Of a stretch of 64,000 bases of DNA, positions 1-7,832 are shown in pieces. The position numbers and the translations under genes were made by a program. Where the stretch lies: NCBI GenBank assembly GCA_006218025.1, contig VBWA01000001.1:124001-188000 (forward strand). The letters run 5' to 3'. Source of the stretch: Rhodocyclaceae bacterium. GTDB taxonomy: Bacteria; Pseudomonadota; Gammaproteobacteria; Burkholderiales; Rhodocyclaceae. The notes beneath the pieces are model-generated. The model worked only from the letters and a program-made list of their open reading frames with translations, searched no databases and had not been told where the DNA came from. How positions within the stretch are numbered: position 1 is the stretch's first letter; each line of letters opens with the position of its first letter.

Positions 1-21
1 GATTTCCATGACAGCCTGGAT

Positions 22-46
22 CGCCGTCTCGCCAGCGCCGACTCTT
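22..46 (+). repeat. 24-nt dispersed element, copy 1
   Basis: Matches GCCGTnYCGCCA followed directly by GCGCCGACTYTT, a short element recurring about 13 times in this window. It faces copy 2 (85-108) head to head, with an ATTCCCGC palindrome between them. Confidence 0.7.
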
Positions 47-50
47 TGCC

Positions 51-76
51 GTCATTCCCGCGTAGGCGGGAATGAC
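51..76. repeat. ATTCCCGC-type palindrome, copy 1
   Basis: Palindrome of the form GTCATTCCCGC-n4-GCGGGAATGAC. It resembles the ATTCCC-N-GGGAAT short repeats (dRS3-like) found in many beta- and gammaproteobacteria. A second copy lies at 131-154 in the same gene-free stretch. Confidence 0.75.
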
Positions 77-84
77 GGAATCAC

Positions 85-222
85 AAAAGTCGGCGTTGGC
101 GGTACGGCGCCATCTTCAAGCCAACCTCTGGATTCCCGCCTGCGCGGGAATGACGGAGCGTGAGGAGTCGGCGCTGCTTCGCTTCGCCGATCAGTCCCCA
201 CAGTGCCGCCAGCGCCGACTTT
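85..222. repeat. Candidate miniature element bounded by inverted 24-nt repeats
   Basis: The left end (85-108) is the 24-nt element in minus orientation (AAAAGTCGGCG...GTACGGC). The right end (about 202-222) is the same element in plus orientation (GTGCCGCCAGCGCCGACTTT). The arrangement is that of terminal inverted repeats enclosing about 90 bases, with an ATTCCCGC palindrome and a partial extra copy near 164-175. There is no coding capacity and no clear target-site duplication. Calling it mobile is inference. Confidence 0.45.
131..154. repeat. ATTCCCGC-type palindrome, copy 2
   Basis: Second palindrome, GATTCCCGCC-TGC-GCGGGAATGAC, about 80 bases after the first. Both sit among copies of the 24-nt dispersed element. 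Apart from these repeats I see no gene in the first 317 bases. Confidence 0.75.
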
Positions 223-317
223 CCCCAAATGACGATGCCGCCCAATCCATTCCGAAGCCGGCCGCTTATCGAGTATTGTTGTCTCCTGATTCGTCAGCCC
301 CGTCTGGAGAAACCACC

Positions 318-596
318 ATGTCCAAGAACATCGTCGTATCCACTGTCGTTGCACTGATTGTCGTTGCCCTGGCGTTCGCGCTGAATCCTTCGCCCGAGAA
401 ACACCGGGAGGAGATCAGGAAGGCAATGGGAGAGCGCAGCCCCCTCGCCGCTTTGCTCGGCCTGGGCTCCTTGACCGCGTTCGCTTCCACCTACCATCCG
501 CTGGGTGTCGCTTCCTACACCACCGTGAATGATCGCGTTGTTTCGGTCGGGGCCTTCGGCGTGGTCGTCTTCATCGAGCCGTCGAAGGAGAAGTGA
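318..596 (+). CDS. Small membrane-anchored protein (DUF4359-like)
   Basis: A 92-residue protein with one hydrophobic segment at about residues 5-22 (IVVSTVVALIVVALAFALNP). After an amphipathic stretch (NPSPEKHREEIRKAMGE) come two weakly hydrophobic beta-like segments ending FGVVVFIEPSKEK. The layout (N-terminal anchor, NPS motif, C-terminal FGVVVF) resembles small DUF4359-type proteins, but I make that assignment from memory of the pattern only. The start at 318 is the first Met before the hydrophobic segment; reading further upstream would translate the repeat region. No partner gene is evident and the function is unknown. Confidence 0.6.
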   Translation: MSKNIVVSTVVALIVVALAFALNPSPEKHREEIRKAMGERSPLAALLGLGSLTAFASTYHPLGVASYTTVNDRVVSVGAFGVVVFIEPSKEK

Positions 597-717
597 GGCG
601 CGGGCCAAAGATCGCCGACTTGGCGAACTCGAGTCGCTGACAAGGAATCCGGCGCGGCACGGCCCGATGCGCGCTGAGGCTTTCACTCAAGGACACACGG
701 ACCTGCTGGAGACCGTC

Positions 718-1116
718 ATGGAACCACGCATCAGCCTGATTACCCTCGGCGTCGCCGATCTTGAACGAGCGACGCGCTTTTACGCGGACTGCCTCGGCCT
801 GCCGCGCATCGAGACACCGCCTTCCATCACCTTCTTCGAGCTGGGAAAAACCTGGCTCGCGCTCTGGTCGCGGGAGAGCCTGGCCGACGATGCGGGCCTG
901 CCCGCGGAGGGCTCGGGCTTCCGCGGCTTCGCGCTGGCGCACAACGTGCGCTCGCCCGCCGAGGTGGACGCATTGCTCGCACGCGTCGCGAGCTTCGGCG
1001 CCAAGATCACCAAGCCGGGGCACGCAACCGACTGGGGCGGCTACTCGGGATACTTCACCGACCTCGACGGCTTCCTCTGGGAAGTGGCGCACAACCCGAG
1101 CTTTCCACACGTCTGA
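718..1116 (+). CDS. VOC family protein (glyoxalase/bleomycin-resistance fold)
   Basis: A 132-residue single-domain vicinal-oxygen-chelate protein. It opens with SLITLGVADLERATRFYADC, the usual first beta-alpha unit of this fold. It ends with GGYSGYFTDLDGFLWEVAHN, whose GYF-D-DG-WEV pattern carries the usual C-terminal metal-ligand Glu. The length is normal for a one-domain VOC protein that pairs with itself as a dimer. The substrate cannot be read from the sequence; relatives include lactoylglutathione lyase-like and antibiotic-binding proteins. The start at 718 was chosen because the fold begins right there. It is a single gene with no operon partner. Confidence 0.85.
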   Translation: MEPRISLITLGVADLERATRFYADCLGLPRIETPPSITFFELGKTWLALWSRESLADDAGLPAEGSGFRGFALAHNVRSPAEVDALLARVASFGAKITKPGHATDWGGYSGYFTDLDGFLWEVAHNPSFPHV

Positions 1117-1137
1117 GGGTACACCCGACGCGCCGGA

Positions 1138-1881
1138 CTAGCCGCGCTTGACCGGAATCAGCATCTCCGCCACCTCTGCGCGGCCCGGATTGAAGGTATT
1201 GACCACGTGGTCGCTGGGCCAGCCCAGCGCGAGGCCGCACAGCAGCTTGTAGGCGGGCGGCACCTCGAAGGCCTCGCGCACGGGCCCGGCCCAGGTGGCG
1301 AGCGCACCCTCGGCGCAGGTGCCGAGGCCGCGCGCCTGGGCCGACAGCATCAGCGATTGCAGGAAAATGCCGCCGTCGAGGATGGAGTAGGCGCCCAGTT
1401 CCTGCCGCACGAAAACGAAGAGCACCACGGGTGCGCCGAAGAACTCCCAGTTGCGGCGCATCTGGCGGTGGCGCGCCGCGGCGTCTTCGCGGGCGATGCC
1501 GAGCGTGGCGTAGAGGCCGAAGCCGGTCGCGCGACGGCGCGGCGTCAGTTCTGCCGGATATTCGAAGCGCGTATCGAAATCGCCGTCGGGCAAGCCTTTG
1601 CGCGTCAGCAGCGCTTGCAGCTTGCCGAACAGGCCGCCGCGCTGTATCTGCACCGACGCGTCGAAGCAGGCCAGCAATTCCGTCTTGAGCTTGTCCTTCA
1701 ATTCGCCGCTGGCGATGGCGATCCTGTAGGGCTGCGTGTTCGACCAGCTCGGCGCCCAGCGCGCGTCGTCGAGGATGGCGGCTATCAGTTCCTGCGGCAC
1801 TTCGCGCGCCGAAAAATCCCGGATGCTGCGCCGCTCGCGCAGCATCCGGGCGAGCGTCCGTGCATCCTCCGTATCAACCAT
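1138..1881 (-). CDS. Nitroreductase family protein (FMN-dependent)
   Basis: A 247-residue flavoprotein of the nitroreductase fold. The N terminus has the FMN-binding RRSIRDFSAREVP block and the WAPSWSNTQPYRI motif (residues about 18-50), both typical of the NfsA/BluB-like superfamily. A later GxxLQSLMLSAQARGLGTC block (about residue 170) matches the second conserved flavin/dimer region, and the C terminus has a GLALGWP motif. It is expected to be a cytoplasmic NAD(P)H-dependent reductase of nitro compounds, quinones or enones; the exact substrate is unknown. The start at 1881 is supported by an AGGAG upstream. It is convergent with the VOC gene and transcribed alone. Confidence 0.88.
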   Translation of the reverse strand: MVDTEDARTLARMLRERRSIRDFSAREVPQELIAAILDDARWAPSWSNTQPYRIAIASGELKDKLKTELLACFDASVQIQRGGLFGKLQALLTRKGLPDGDFDTRFEYPAELTPRRRATGFGLYATLGIAREDAAARHRQMRRNWEFFGAPVVLFVFVRQELGAYSILDGGIFLQSLMLSAQARGLGTCAEGALATWAGPVREAFEVPPAYKLLCGLALGWPSDHVVNTFNPGRAEVAEMLIPVKRG

Positions 1882-2005
1882 GACCGCATTTCTCCTTTGG
1901 CATCGCGAGCAGTCTACTGCGCGTCCCGAAAGTTTTGCGTTACCGGCATCGAATGCCTGGTGCTTCCGCCGGATACAATCGGATTTCCAGGGACGCCGAA
2001 ACGCC

Positions 2006-2902
2006 ATGCCGGACTTTTCTTCTCAAATCGCCAACTTCATCAGCGAACTCGATGCCGCGGTCGAGGCGCACATGGATTGGTCGCGCCGCGTACTGCGCTG
2101 CGCGGTACTGCGCACCTCGCCCGGCGAGGATGTGGTTGATCCCCTGGCGCACAGCCTTTGCGGCTTCGGCCGCTGGTTTGCCTCGAACAGGAAGCACTTT
2201 CAGAAACACGACGCGCCGGGCACGCGCAGGCTCGATGCCGTGCATCAGACCATGCACGACGCCGTTCGATCCATTTGCCTCGATGGGATGGCAGGACGAC
2301 CGGGGCAGGGCACCGACCTGGAAGCCTTCGAAAGGACGCAATCCGAACTGATCAGCCTGCTGGCCGAGTTCAAGACGCATTTCTTCGCCAGTGCCGTGCG
2401 ACACGACCCCCTCACCGGGCTCCCCCTGCGCTACGGAATCAAGGATGAATTTACCCAGGTGCAGAAGAGTTGCCGCCGCTACAAGACCCAGCTCTATGTC
2501 GGGATCATCGACGCGGATCACTTCAAGCGCATCAACGACTCCTACGGTCATTCGGTGGGCGATGTCGCCTTGTGTCATCTGGCGGACACGCTGCGCCGCA
2601 TCGTGCGCCCCAACGAACCGCTGTTCCGCTTCGGCGGCGAAGAGTTCCTCCTGCTGATGCAATGCCGAACGCGCGAGGCCGCCGCCATCGCCGCGCAGCG
2701 CATCGTGCGAACGGTACGCAGCGCGCCCCTGCCGATGGGTCAAGGTGATGCGCTGAGCTTGACCATCACCATGGGGCTGGCCCGGGCGGGCAATGACGAA
2801 GCAATGGCCGACGCTGTCGAGCGCGCCGACAAGGCGCTCTATGCAGGCAAGGAGGCCGGGCGCGATCGTTATGTGATCGCCGACGAAGTGGCGACGGCTT
2901 GA
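2006..2902 (+). CDS. Diguanylate cyclase with N-terminal CZB zinc-sensing domain (DgcZ-like)
   Basis: A 298-residue protein that should make cyclic di-GMP from GTP. The N-terminal helical region has the four positions of a chemoreceptor zinc-binding (CZB) domain: H22, C52 in LCGFGRWF, H80 and H84. These positions nearly coincide with those known for E. coli DgcZ. The GGDEF domain starts at about residue 135 (HDPLTGLPLR) and has GIIDADHFKRIND and an active GGEEF at 210-214. The product-inhibition site is degenerate: RPNE at 201-204 instead of RxxD. There is no membrane segment. Known family members are repressed by zinc. The gene is convergent with the liu array, with 3 bases between stops. 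Confidence 0.9.
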   Translation: MPDFSSQIANFISELDAAVEAHMDWSRRVLRCAVLRTSPGEDVVDPLAHSLCGFGRWFASNRKHFQKHDAPGTRRLDAVHQTMHDAVRSICLDGMAGRPGQGTDLEAFERTQSELISLLAEFKTHFFASAVRHDPLTGLPLRYGIKDEFTQVQKSCRRYKTQLYVGIIDADHFKRINDSYGHSVGDVALCHLADTLRRIVRPNEPLFRFGGEEFLLLMQCRTREAAAIAAQRIVRTVRSAPLPMGQGDALSLTITMGLARAGNDEAMADAVERADKALYAGKEAGRDRYVIADEVATA

Positions 2903-2905
2903 CGC

Positions 2906-3835
2906 CTACGGCGCCATGGTCGGCAGTATCCAGCCGTCGCGGATTTCGATCGAGCGCGAGCGGAGCAGTTCGCCGAGCAGCCAGGAGGCGAAATCCTCGT
3001 CGGTGAAACCCAGCATGCGCTGGTTGACGCTGTCGAAGAAGGGCACGCTCTTGAGGTAGGCCGGCAAGTCGTCCTCGCGCAGACGCTGCAGGTCGAGCAG
3101 GTTGAAGGTGAAGCAGGCGCGCACGGCATTGCGCCCGACGCGCGTGGAGTCGGCCTCGAAGGATTCCAGGCGCTTGAAGGCGCGGGCCAGGGCGGCATCG
3201 AAATCGTCGAAGGGCGCGCCGTGACCGGGAATGACGATGTCGACGCCGAGCCGGCCGATCATTTCGAGCGTGGCGCGGGTCGCCGGCAGGGCGTCCTTGC
3301 GGCCCATCAGCTCGCCGAAGATGATGCCGAAACCGTCCTGCCACAGCGCGTCGCCGGAGATCAGGATGCGTTTCTCGGCGCAGTGGTAGACCAGCGCTTC
3401 CATGTCGTGGCCAGGCGCCGGCAGCGCCTGCCAGGTCATGCCGCCCATTTCGAACTCGCTGTTGGCTTCGATCACGGCGTCGTGCGCGAAGCGGTGGCCG
3501 CGCTGCTTCGCGGCATCGAGCAGCAGGGCGTTGGTGTCCCATTCGGCGACCATGCGTTCGATGCCGGCCGGGATCACGATCTTGCAGCCGAAAGCCGCCT
3601 GCAGCGCGGCGTTGCCGCCGATGTGGTCGGAATGCGAATGGGTGTTGATCAGGCGGCCGAGCCCGGCGCCGCCGCGCCGTGCCGCCAGCGCCGACTTTAC
3701 GAGCTCGACCGTCTGCGGCGCATGGCCGACATAGCCGGCATCGACCAGCGTGGCCGACTCGCCCTCGAAGAACAGCACGTTGTTCGACGACAGCCAGCCG
3801 CGCTCGATGACCCGGATGCAGTCGGGCAGCTTCAT
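2906..3835 (-). CDS. MBL-fold metallohydrolase, last gene of the liu array
   Basis: A 309-residue metallo-beta-lactamase-fold hydrolase with the metal-binding HSHSDH motif at residues 66-71, a later LPAPGHD histidine, a SGDALW aspartate and a VIPGHG histidine. This set of ligands matches the glyoxalase II-like branch. A C-terminal helical region of about 100 residues resembles MBL proteins associated with acyl-CoA metabolism. The start ATG overlaps the stop of the DUF1289 gene (ATGA), so the two are translationally coupled. Residues about 47-53 (VKSALAA) are encoded by a copy of the 24-nt dispersed element. A thioester- or lactone-hydrolysing role in leucine breakdown is inference from context. 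Confidence 0.85.
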   Translation of the reverse strand: MKLPDCIRVIERGWLSSNNVLFFEGESATLVDAGYVGHAPQTVELVKSALAARRGGAGLGRLINTHSHSDHIGGNAALQAAFGCKIVIPAGIERMVAEWDTNALLLDAAKQRGHRFAHDAVIEANSEFEMGGMTWQALPAPGHDMEALVYHCAEKRILISGDALWQDGFGIIFGELMGRKDALPATRATLEMIGRLGVDIVIPGHGAPFDDFDAALARAFKRLESFEADSTRVGRNAVRACFTFNLLDLQRLREDDLPAYLKSVPFFDSVNQRMLGFTDEDFASWLLGELLRSRSIEIRDGWILPTMAP

Positions 3836-4014
3836 GCCGCGGCCGGATCGGCGCGGCTGCGCCGCTGCGCCACGGCGGCGAGTATCCGCCGCTTGTCGTC
3901 ATCGCCGGCCATGGCCCAGCCCGCGATCTCGTCGAGAGTGCGCAGGCAGCCGACGCAAAGACCCTCTTCCATCCTGCAGATGTTGATGCAGGGAGAAACC
4001 ACGGCCTCAGGCAT
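3832..4014 (-). CDS. DUF1289 family small Cys-rich protein
   Basis: A 60-residue protein with the typical DUF1289 pattern: SPCINICRM near the N terminus, then [16 protein letters not shown], giving four cysteines that probably bind a metal. The family is widespread in proteobacteria and has no assigned function. Its ATG lies inside the last codons of liuE (the AATGCCTGA region) and its TGA overlaps the start of the MBL gene. It is therefore sandwiched by overlap on both sides and must be co-expressed with the liu genes. Confidence 0.85.
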   Translation of the reverse strand: MPEAVVSPCINICRMEEGLCVGCLRTLDEIAGWAMAGDDDKRRILAAVAQRRSRADPAAA

Positions 4015-4933
4015 TGGCGGCGGAGGCTCTCGCGCGACGCGCAAGAATGGCTCGCGCCACGCGCGAGGCCGGCTCGCGCTTGAGCTTCTTCGAGATCCAG
4101 ACGCCGGTATCCACCAGCGCATCAAGGTCGATACCGGTGTCGATGCCGAGACCGGTAAGGAGCCAGACCACGTCCTCGGTCGCGACATTGCCCGACGCGC
4201 CCGCAGCGTAGGGGCAACCACCGAGCCCGGCGACGGAGCTGTCGAAAATGCCGATGCCCATTTGCAGCGAGGCATAGATGTTGGCCGCGGCCATGCCATA
4301 GGTATCGTGATAGTGACCGGCGATCTTCTTCAGCGGAATGCGCCGCGCGACGGCCTCGATCATGTCCTTGGTGCGCTCCGGCGTGCCGGTGCCGATGGTG
4401 TCGCCCAGGCTGATTTCATAGCAGCCCATTTCGAGCAGCGCCTTCGCCACGTCGGCCACGGCCAGCGGCGTCACTTCGCCCTCGTAGGGGCAGCCGAGGA
4501 CGCAGGAAACGTAGCCGCGGACCTTGACGTCCGCCGCTTTGCCGGCTTCGACGATGGGACGGAAGCGATCGAGCGATTCGGCGATGGAACAGTTGATGTT
4601 CTTCTGCGAAAAGGACTCGGAGGCCGCGCCGAAGACCGCGACTTCCTTCGCGCCGGCGGCCATCGCCGCCTCGAAGCCCTTCATGTTGGGCGTCAGCACC
4701 GGATAGGCGACGTCGGGCAGTTTCTCGATGGCGGCGAAGACGTCGGCGGCGTCGGCCATCTGCGGCACCCACTTGGGCGAGACGAAGGCCGTGGCCTCGA
4801 TGCTCTTGAGCCCGGCCTTGCCCAGGCGGTGGATCAATTCGACCTTGATCGCCGTGGAGACGGGGTTCTTCTCGTTTTGCAGGCCGTCGCGCGGGCCGAC
4901 TTCAACGATGCGTACTTTGCTGGGAATGGTCAT
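4007..4933 (-). CDS. liuE: Hydroxymethylglutaryl-CoA lyase
   Basis: A 308-residue enzyme that cleaves 3-hydroxy-3-methylglutaryl-CoA to acetoacetate and acetyl-CoA, the last step of leucine degradation. It shows the HMGL-like TIM-barrel signature: [11 protein letters not shown] at residues 11-21 with the catalytic Arg/Asp, [11 protein letters not shown], the HYHDT histidines and the cysteine-bearing loop [14 protein letters not shown]. The second residue after Y in that loop is Ala where relatives usually have Pro. It lies 12 bases after liuD and overlaps the DUF1289 gene, consistent with one operon. The length is normal. Confidence 0.96.
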   Translation of the reverse strand: MTIPSKVRIVEVGPRDGLQNEKNPVSTAIKVELIHRLGKAGLKSIEATAFVSPKWVPQMADAADVFAAIEKLPDVAYPVLTPNMKGFEAAMAAGAKEVAVFGAASESFSQKNINCSIAESLDRFRPIVEAGKAADVKVRGYVSCVLGCPYEGEVTPLAVADVAKALLEMGCYEISLGDTIGTGTPERTKDMIEAVARRIPLKKIAGHYHDTYGMAAANIYASLQMGIGIFDSSVAGLGGCPYAAGASGNVATEDVVWLLTGLGIDTGIDLDALVDTGVWISKKLKREPASRVARAILARRARASAANA

Positions 4934-4945
4934 TCGGAGTCACTG

Positions 4946-6949
4946 CTATTTTGAATCAGGCACGAATTCTACTAGCTCCGCACCATCGCTGACCTGCTCG
5001 CCGACGTTGAAATGAAAGGCCTTGACCAGCCCGGCGGCCGGTGCGGCTATCGTGTGTTCCATTTTCATGGCTTCGAGGATCAGCAGCGCCGCGCCCTTCT
5101 CCACCCTGGCGCCCACTGCGGCGATCAGCGCGATGACCTTGCCCGGCATCGGCGCGGTCAGGCCGCCCTCGGCGCCGCCGCCGCTGCCGGCGTGGAACAG
5201 CGGATCGATCGCGGAAAAGATGAAGGAGACGCCGTCGATGAAAACGTGGCGCCTTTCGTTGGCCGAGACCACGGTGACGTTGATGCGGCGGCCGCCGAGG
5301 TCGACGCGCAACTCGGTGCTGCCGGTGAAGCGCCCGGCCGCCGTGGTGGTCTGGCCTTCGAATTCCAGCGTGAAGCCGTCTGCGCCATAGCCGGCATTGA
5401 CGATCTTTTCGGTCTCGCCGGCGCGCAGCCTGATCTCGCGCCGGGCGGTGCCGTTCAGGCGCCAGCCGTCGCGCGCATGCCAGGGCGAATGCGGGTCGGG
5501 ACTTTCGACGGCTTCCGCCGCGGCGTAGGCCTGGTCGTGGATCAGCTCGGCCAGCGCGGCGACCAGCCAGGCTTCGGCCGGCGGCTCGACGCTTTCGGGA
5601 AAGAGGAAGGCGCGCTCGCGCTCGATCAGCCCGGTGTCGAGATCGGCCTGGGCGAAGGCCGGGCAGGCCACCAGCCGCGAGAGGAAGCCGATGTTGTTCG
5701 AGACGCCGACCACGCGGTAATCGGCCAATGCCTGCAGCATGCGTGCGAGGGCCCGTTCCCGCGTCTCGTCCCAGACGATCAGCTTGGCGATCATCGGGTC
5801 GTAGTGCGGCGAGATTTCGTCGTCCTGCTCGACGCCGGTATCGACGCGCACGTGCAGCGTCTCGGCCGGCGGCGCGAGGTGGATCAATTTGCCGATCGAC
5901 GGCAGGAAACCCTTGTCCGGGTCTTCGGCATAGATGCGCGCTTCCAGCGCGTGGCCGCGGATCGTGAGCTGTTCCTGCTGCAGCGGCAGCGTCTCGCCAG
6001 CGCCGACTTTCAGCTGCCACTCGACGAGGTCGAGGCCGGTGATCATTTCGGTGACCGGGTGTTCGACCTGCAGCCGCGTGTTCATCTCCATGAAGTAGAA
6101 GCTACCGTCCTGATTGACGATGAACTCAACCGTGCCGGCGCCGACGTAGCCGACCGCCTTGGCGGCATCGACTGCGGCCTTGCCCATCGCTGCGCGGCGC
6201 TCGGGCGGCATGTTGGGCGCCGGCGCCTCTTCGACGACTTTCTGGTGGCGGCGCTGCACCGAGCAGTCGCGCTCGAACAGATAGACGCAGTTTCCGTGGC
6301 GGTCGCCGAAGACCTGGATTTCGATGTGGCGCGGGCGCTGCAGGTATTTTTCGATCAGCACGTGCTGGTCGCCGAAGCTGGAGAGCGCCTCGCGCTTGCA
6401 GGAGGCCAGCGCATCGAGGAAGTCCTCGCTCCTGTCGACGGCGCGCATGCCCTTGCCGCCGCCGCCGGCCGCCGCCTTGATCAGTACCGGATAGCCGATC
6501 TTGTCCGCCTGCTGCCTCAGAAACTCGGGCTCCTGCTTGTCGCCGTGATAGCCGGGAGTCAGCGGCACGCCGGCCTTCTCCATCAGCTTCTTGGCTTCGG
6601 ACTTGGAGCCCATGGCGCGAATCGCGAACACCGGCGGGCCGATGAAGACAATGCCGTTCCGCTCGCAGGCCTCGGCGAACTCTTCGTTCTCGGAGAGGAA
6701 GCCGTAGCCCGGATGCACGGCCTGGGCGCCGGTGGCCAGCGCCGCAGCGATGATCCTGTCCGCCACCAGATAGGATTCCTTGGGCGGCGGCGCGCCGATG
6801 CAGACGGCTTCGTCGGCCAGCCGCACATGGCGCGCGCCGGCATCGGCTTCCGAATACACCGCGACGGTGCGGATGCCCATGCGCCGCGCGGTCTTGATCA
6901 CGCGGCAGGCTATCTCACCTCTATTGGCGATCAGTATTTTGGTAAACAT
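4946..6949 (-). CDS. liuD: Methylcrotonoyl-CoA carboxylase, biotin-carrying alpha subunit
   Basis: A 667-residue subunit combining biotin carboxylase (about 1-446; ANRGEIACRV start, AAGGGGKGMR ATP loop, EMNTRLQVEHPVTE) and, after a linker, a biotinyl domain with LEAMKMEHT whose lysine is residue 629. With LiuB it carboxylates 3-methylcrotonyl-CoA using ATP and bicarbonate. It lies 4 bases after liuC and before liuE, so this is the methylcrotonyl rather than the acetyl or geranyl type by context; geranyl-CoA carboxylase is the nearest alternative. A sequence matching the 24-nt element (about 5991-6013) encodes KVGAGETLP, but relatives have a similar peptide there, so this match may be coincidental. 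Confidence 0.95.
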   Translation of the reverse strand: MFTKILIANRGEIACRVIKTARRMGIRTVAVYSEADAGARHVRLADEAVCIGAPPPKESYLVADRIIAAALATGAQAVHPGYGFLSENEEFAEACERNGIVFIGPPVFAIRAMGSKSEAKKLMEKAGVPLTPGYHGDKQEPEFLRQQADKIGYPVLIKAAAGGGGKGMRAVDRSEDFLDALASCKREALSSFGDQHVLIEKYLQRPRHIEIQVFGDRHGNCVYLFERDCSVQRRHQKVVEEAPAPNMPPERRAAMGKAAVDAAKAVGYVGAGTVEFIVNQDGSFYFMEMNTRLQVEHPVTEMITGLDLVEWQLKVGAGETLPLQQEQLTIRGHALEARIYAEDPDKGFLPSIGKLIHLAPPAETLHVRVDTGVEQDDEISPHYDPMIAKLIVWDETRERALARMLQALADYRVVGVSNNIGFLSRLVACPAFAQADLDTGLIERERAFLFPESVEPPAEAWLVAALAELIHDQAYAAAEAVESPDPHSPWHARDGWRLNGTARREIRLRAGETEKIVNAGYGADGFTLEFEGQTTTAAGRFTGSTELRVDLGGRRINVTVVSANERRHVFIDGVSFIFSAIDPLFHAGSGGGAEGGLTAPMPGKVIALIAAVGARVEKGAALLILEAMKMEHTIAAPAAGLVKAFHFNVGEQVSDGAELVEFVPDSK

Positions 6950-6953
6950 CGTG

Positions 6954-7745
6954 TCAGTCCCGGGCGATCCAGTTGGGTTTGCGCTTCTCGAGAAACGCCG
7001 TCATGCCTTCGCGGCCTTCTTCGCTGGCGCGCAGGCGCGTGATGCGCTGCACGGTGTCTTCGATCACGGCGGGCGTGATCGGCTTCCAAGCCACGGCCGA
7101 GATCAGCGACTTGCACTCGGCCATGGCGCCCGGTGCGTTGTTCAGCAAGGCATCGACGATCTCGCCGACGGCCTCGTCGAGCGCTTCAGCGTCGGTCACC
7201 AGTTCGTGCAGCAGGCCGATGCGGTAGGCCTCGGCGGCCGAGAAGCGTTCCGCCGTCAGCATGTAGCGCCGCGCATAGCGTTCGCCGATGGCGGCGATGA
7301 CGTGCGGGCTGATCACGGCGGGGATCAGGCCGAGCTTGACCTCGGTCAGCGAGAACTCGGCGTCGATGGTGCCGATCGCCACGTCGCAGCAGGCCACCAG
7401 GCCGACGCCGCCGCCATAGGCCGCGCCCTGGATGCGGGCGACGGTCGGCTTCGGGCAATGCGACAGGCGGCGCAGCATCTCGGCCAGCGCGTGCGCGTCG
7501 CGCAGGTTCTCCGGGTGCGTGTAGCCCGCTGCGCGCTTCATCCAGTTGAGGTCGGCACCGGCGCAGAAGCTCTTGCCGGTACTCGAAAGCACCAGCACCC
7601 GCACGGCGGGATCCTTCGACATCTGGTCGATGGCGGTAGACAGTTCGGCGATCAGCGCGTCGTCGAAGGCGTTGTGCCGCTCGGGACGGTTGAGGGTGAT
7701 GATGCCGACGCCGATGTCGGTTTCGGTAATGATGTTGTTGTACAT
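6954..7745 (-). CDS. liuC: Methylglutaconyl-CoA hydratase (enoyl-CoA hydratase family)
   Basis: A 263-residue crotonase-fold enzyme. The oxyanion-hole segments are present: SFCAGADLNWMK (about 59-70) and IQGAAYGGGVGLVACCDVA (about 105-123). The ADLNWM form and the position between liuB and liuD point to hydration of 3-methylglutaconyl-CoA to HMG-CoA. The length is normal and there is an AGAGGA ribosome site upstream. A recognisable inverted-repeat element (7762-7825) separates it from liuB. The substrate assignment rests on gene order as well as motif. Confidence 0.92.
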   Translation of the reverse strand: MYNNIITETDIGVGIITLNRPERHNAFDDALIAELSTAIDQMSKDPAVRVLVLSSTGKSFCAGADLNWMKRAAGYTHPENLRDAHALAEMLRRLSHCPKPTVARIQGAAYGGGVGLVACCDVAIGTIDAEFSLTEVKLGLIPAVISPHVIAAIGERYARRYMLTAERFSAAEAYRIGLLHELVTDAEALDEAVGEIVDALLNNAPGAMAECKSLISAVAWKPITPAVIEDTVQRITRLRASEEGREGMTAFLEKRKPNWIARD

Positions 7746-7761
7746 GGGATCCTCTTGATTG

Positions 7762-7825
7762 ATCCACAGATTACGCAGATTTCGCAGATTGTCTTTTCAT
7801 CTGCGTCCATCTGCGAAATCTGCGG
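7762..7825. repeat. CAGATT-type inverted repeat between liuB and liuC
   Basis: Imperfect inverted repeat with arms of about 28 bases (left 7762-7789, right 7798-7825) built of GCAGATTTCGCAGAT units around an 8-base loop. It fills the 87-base liuB-liuC gap. This sequence type is familiar from intergenic regions of many bacteria. It could form a strong hairpin in the mRNA, but it has no T-run and is not a standard terminator. Confidence 0.7.
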
Positions 7826-7832
7826 ACTGCTT

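Noticed and set aside
3221-4954. Long plus-strand open frame opposite liuE and the MBL gene
   Set aside because: It is antisense to two well-supported genes. It has no recognisable domains and its composition (Ala/Arg/Gly/Asp-rich) is that of a GC-rich shadow frame.
5991-6013. 24-nt element copy inside liuD
   Set aside because: The encoded KVGAGETLP closely matches what this family normally has at that point (KVAAGE-like), so the similarity may be chance; not counted as a firm copy.
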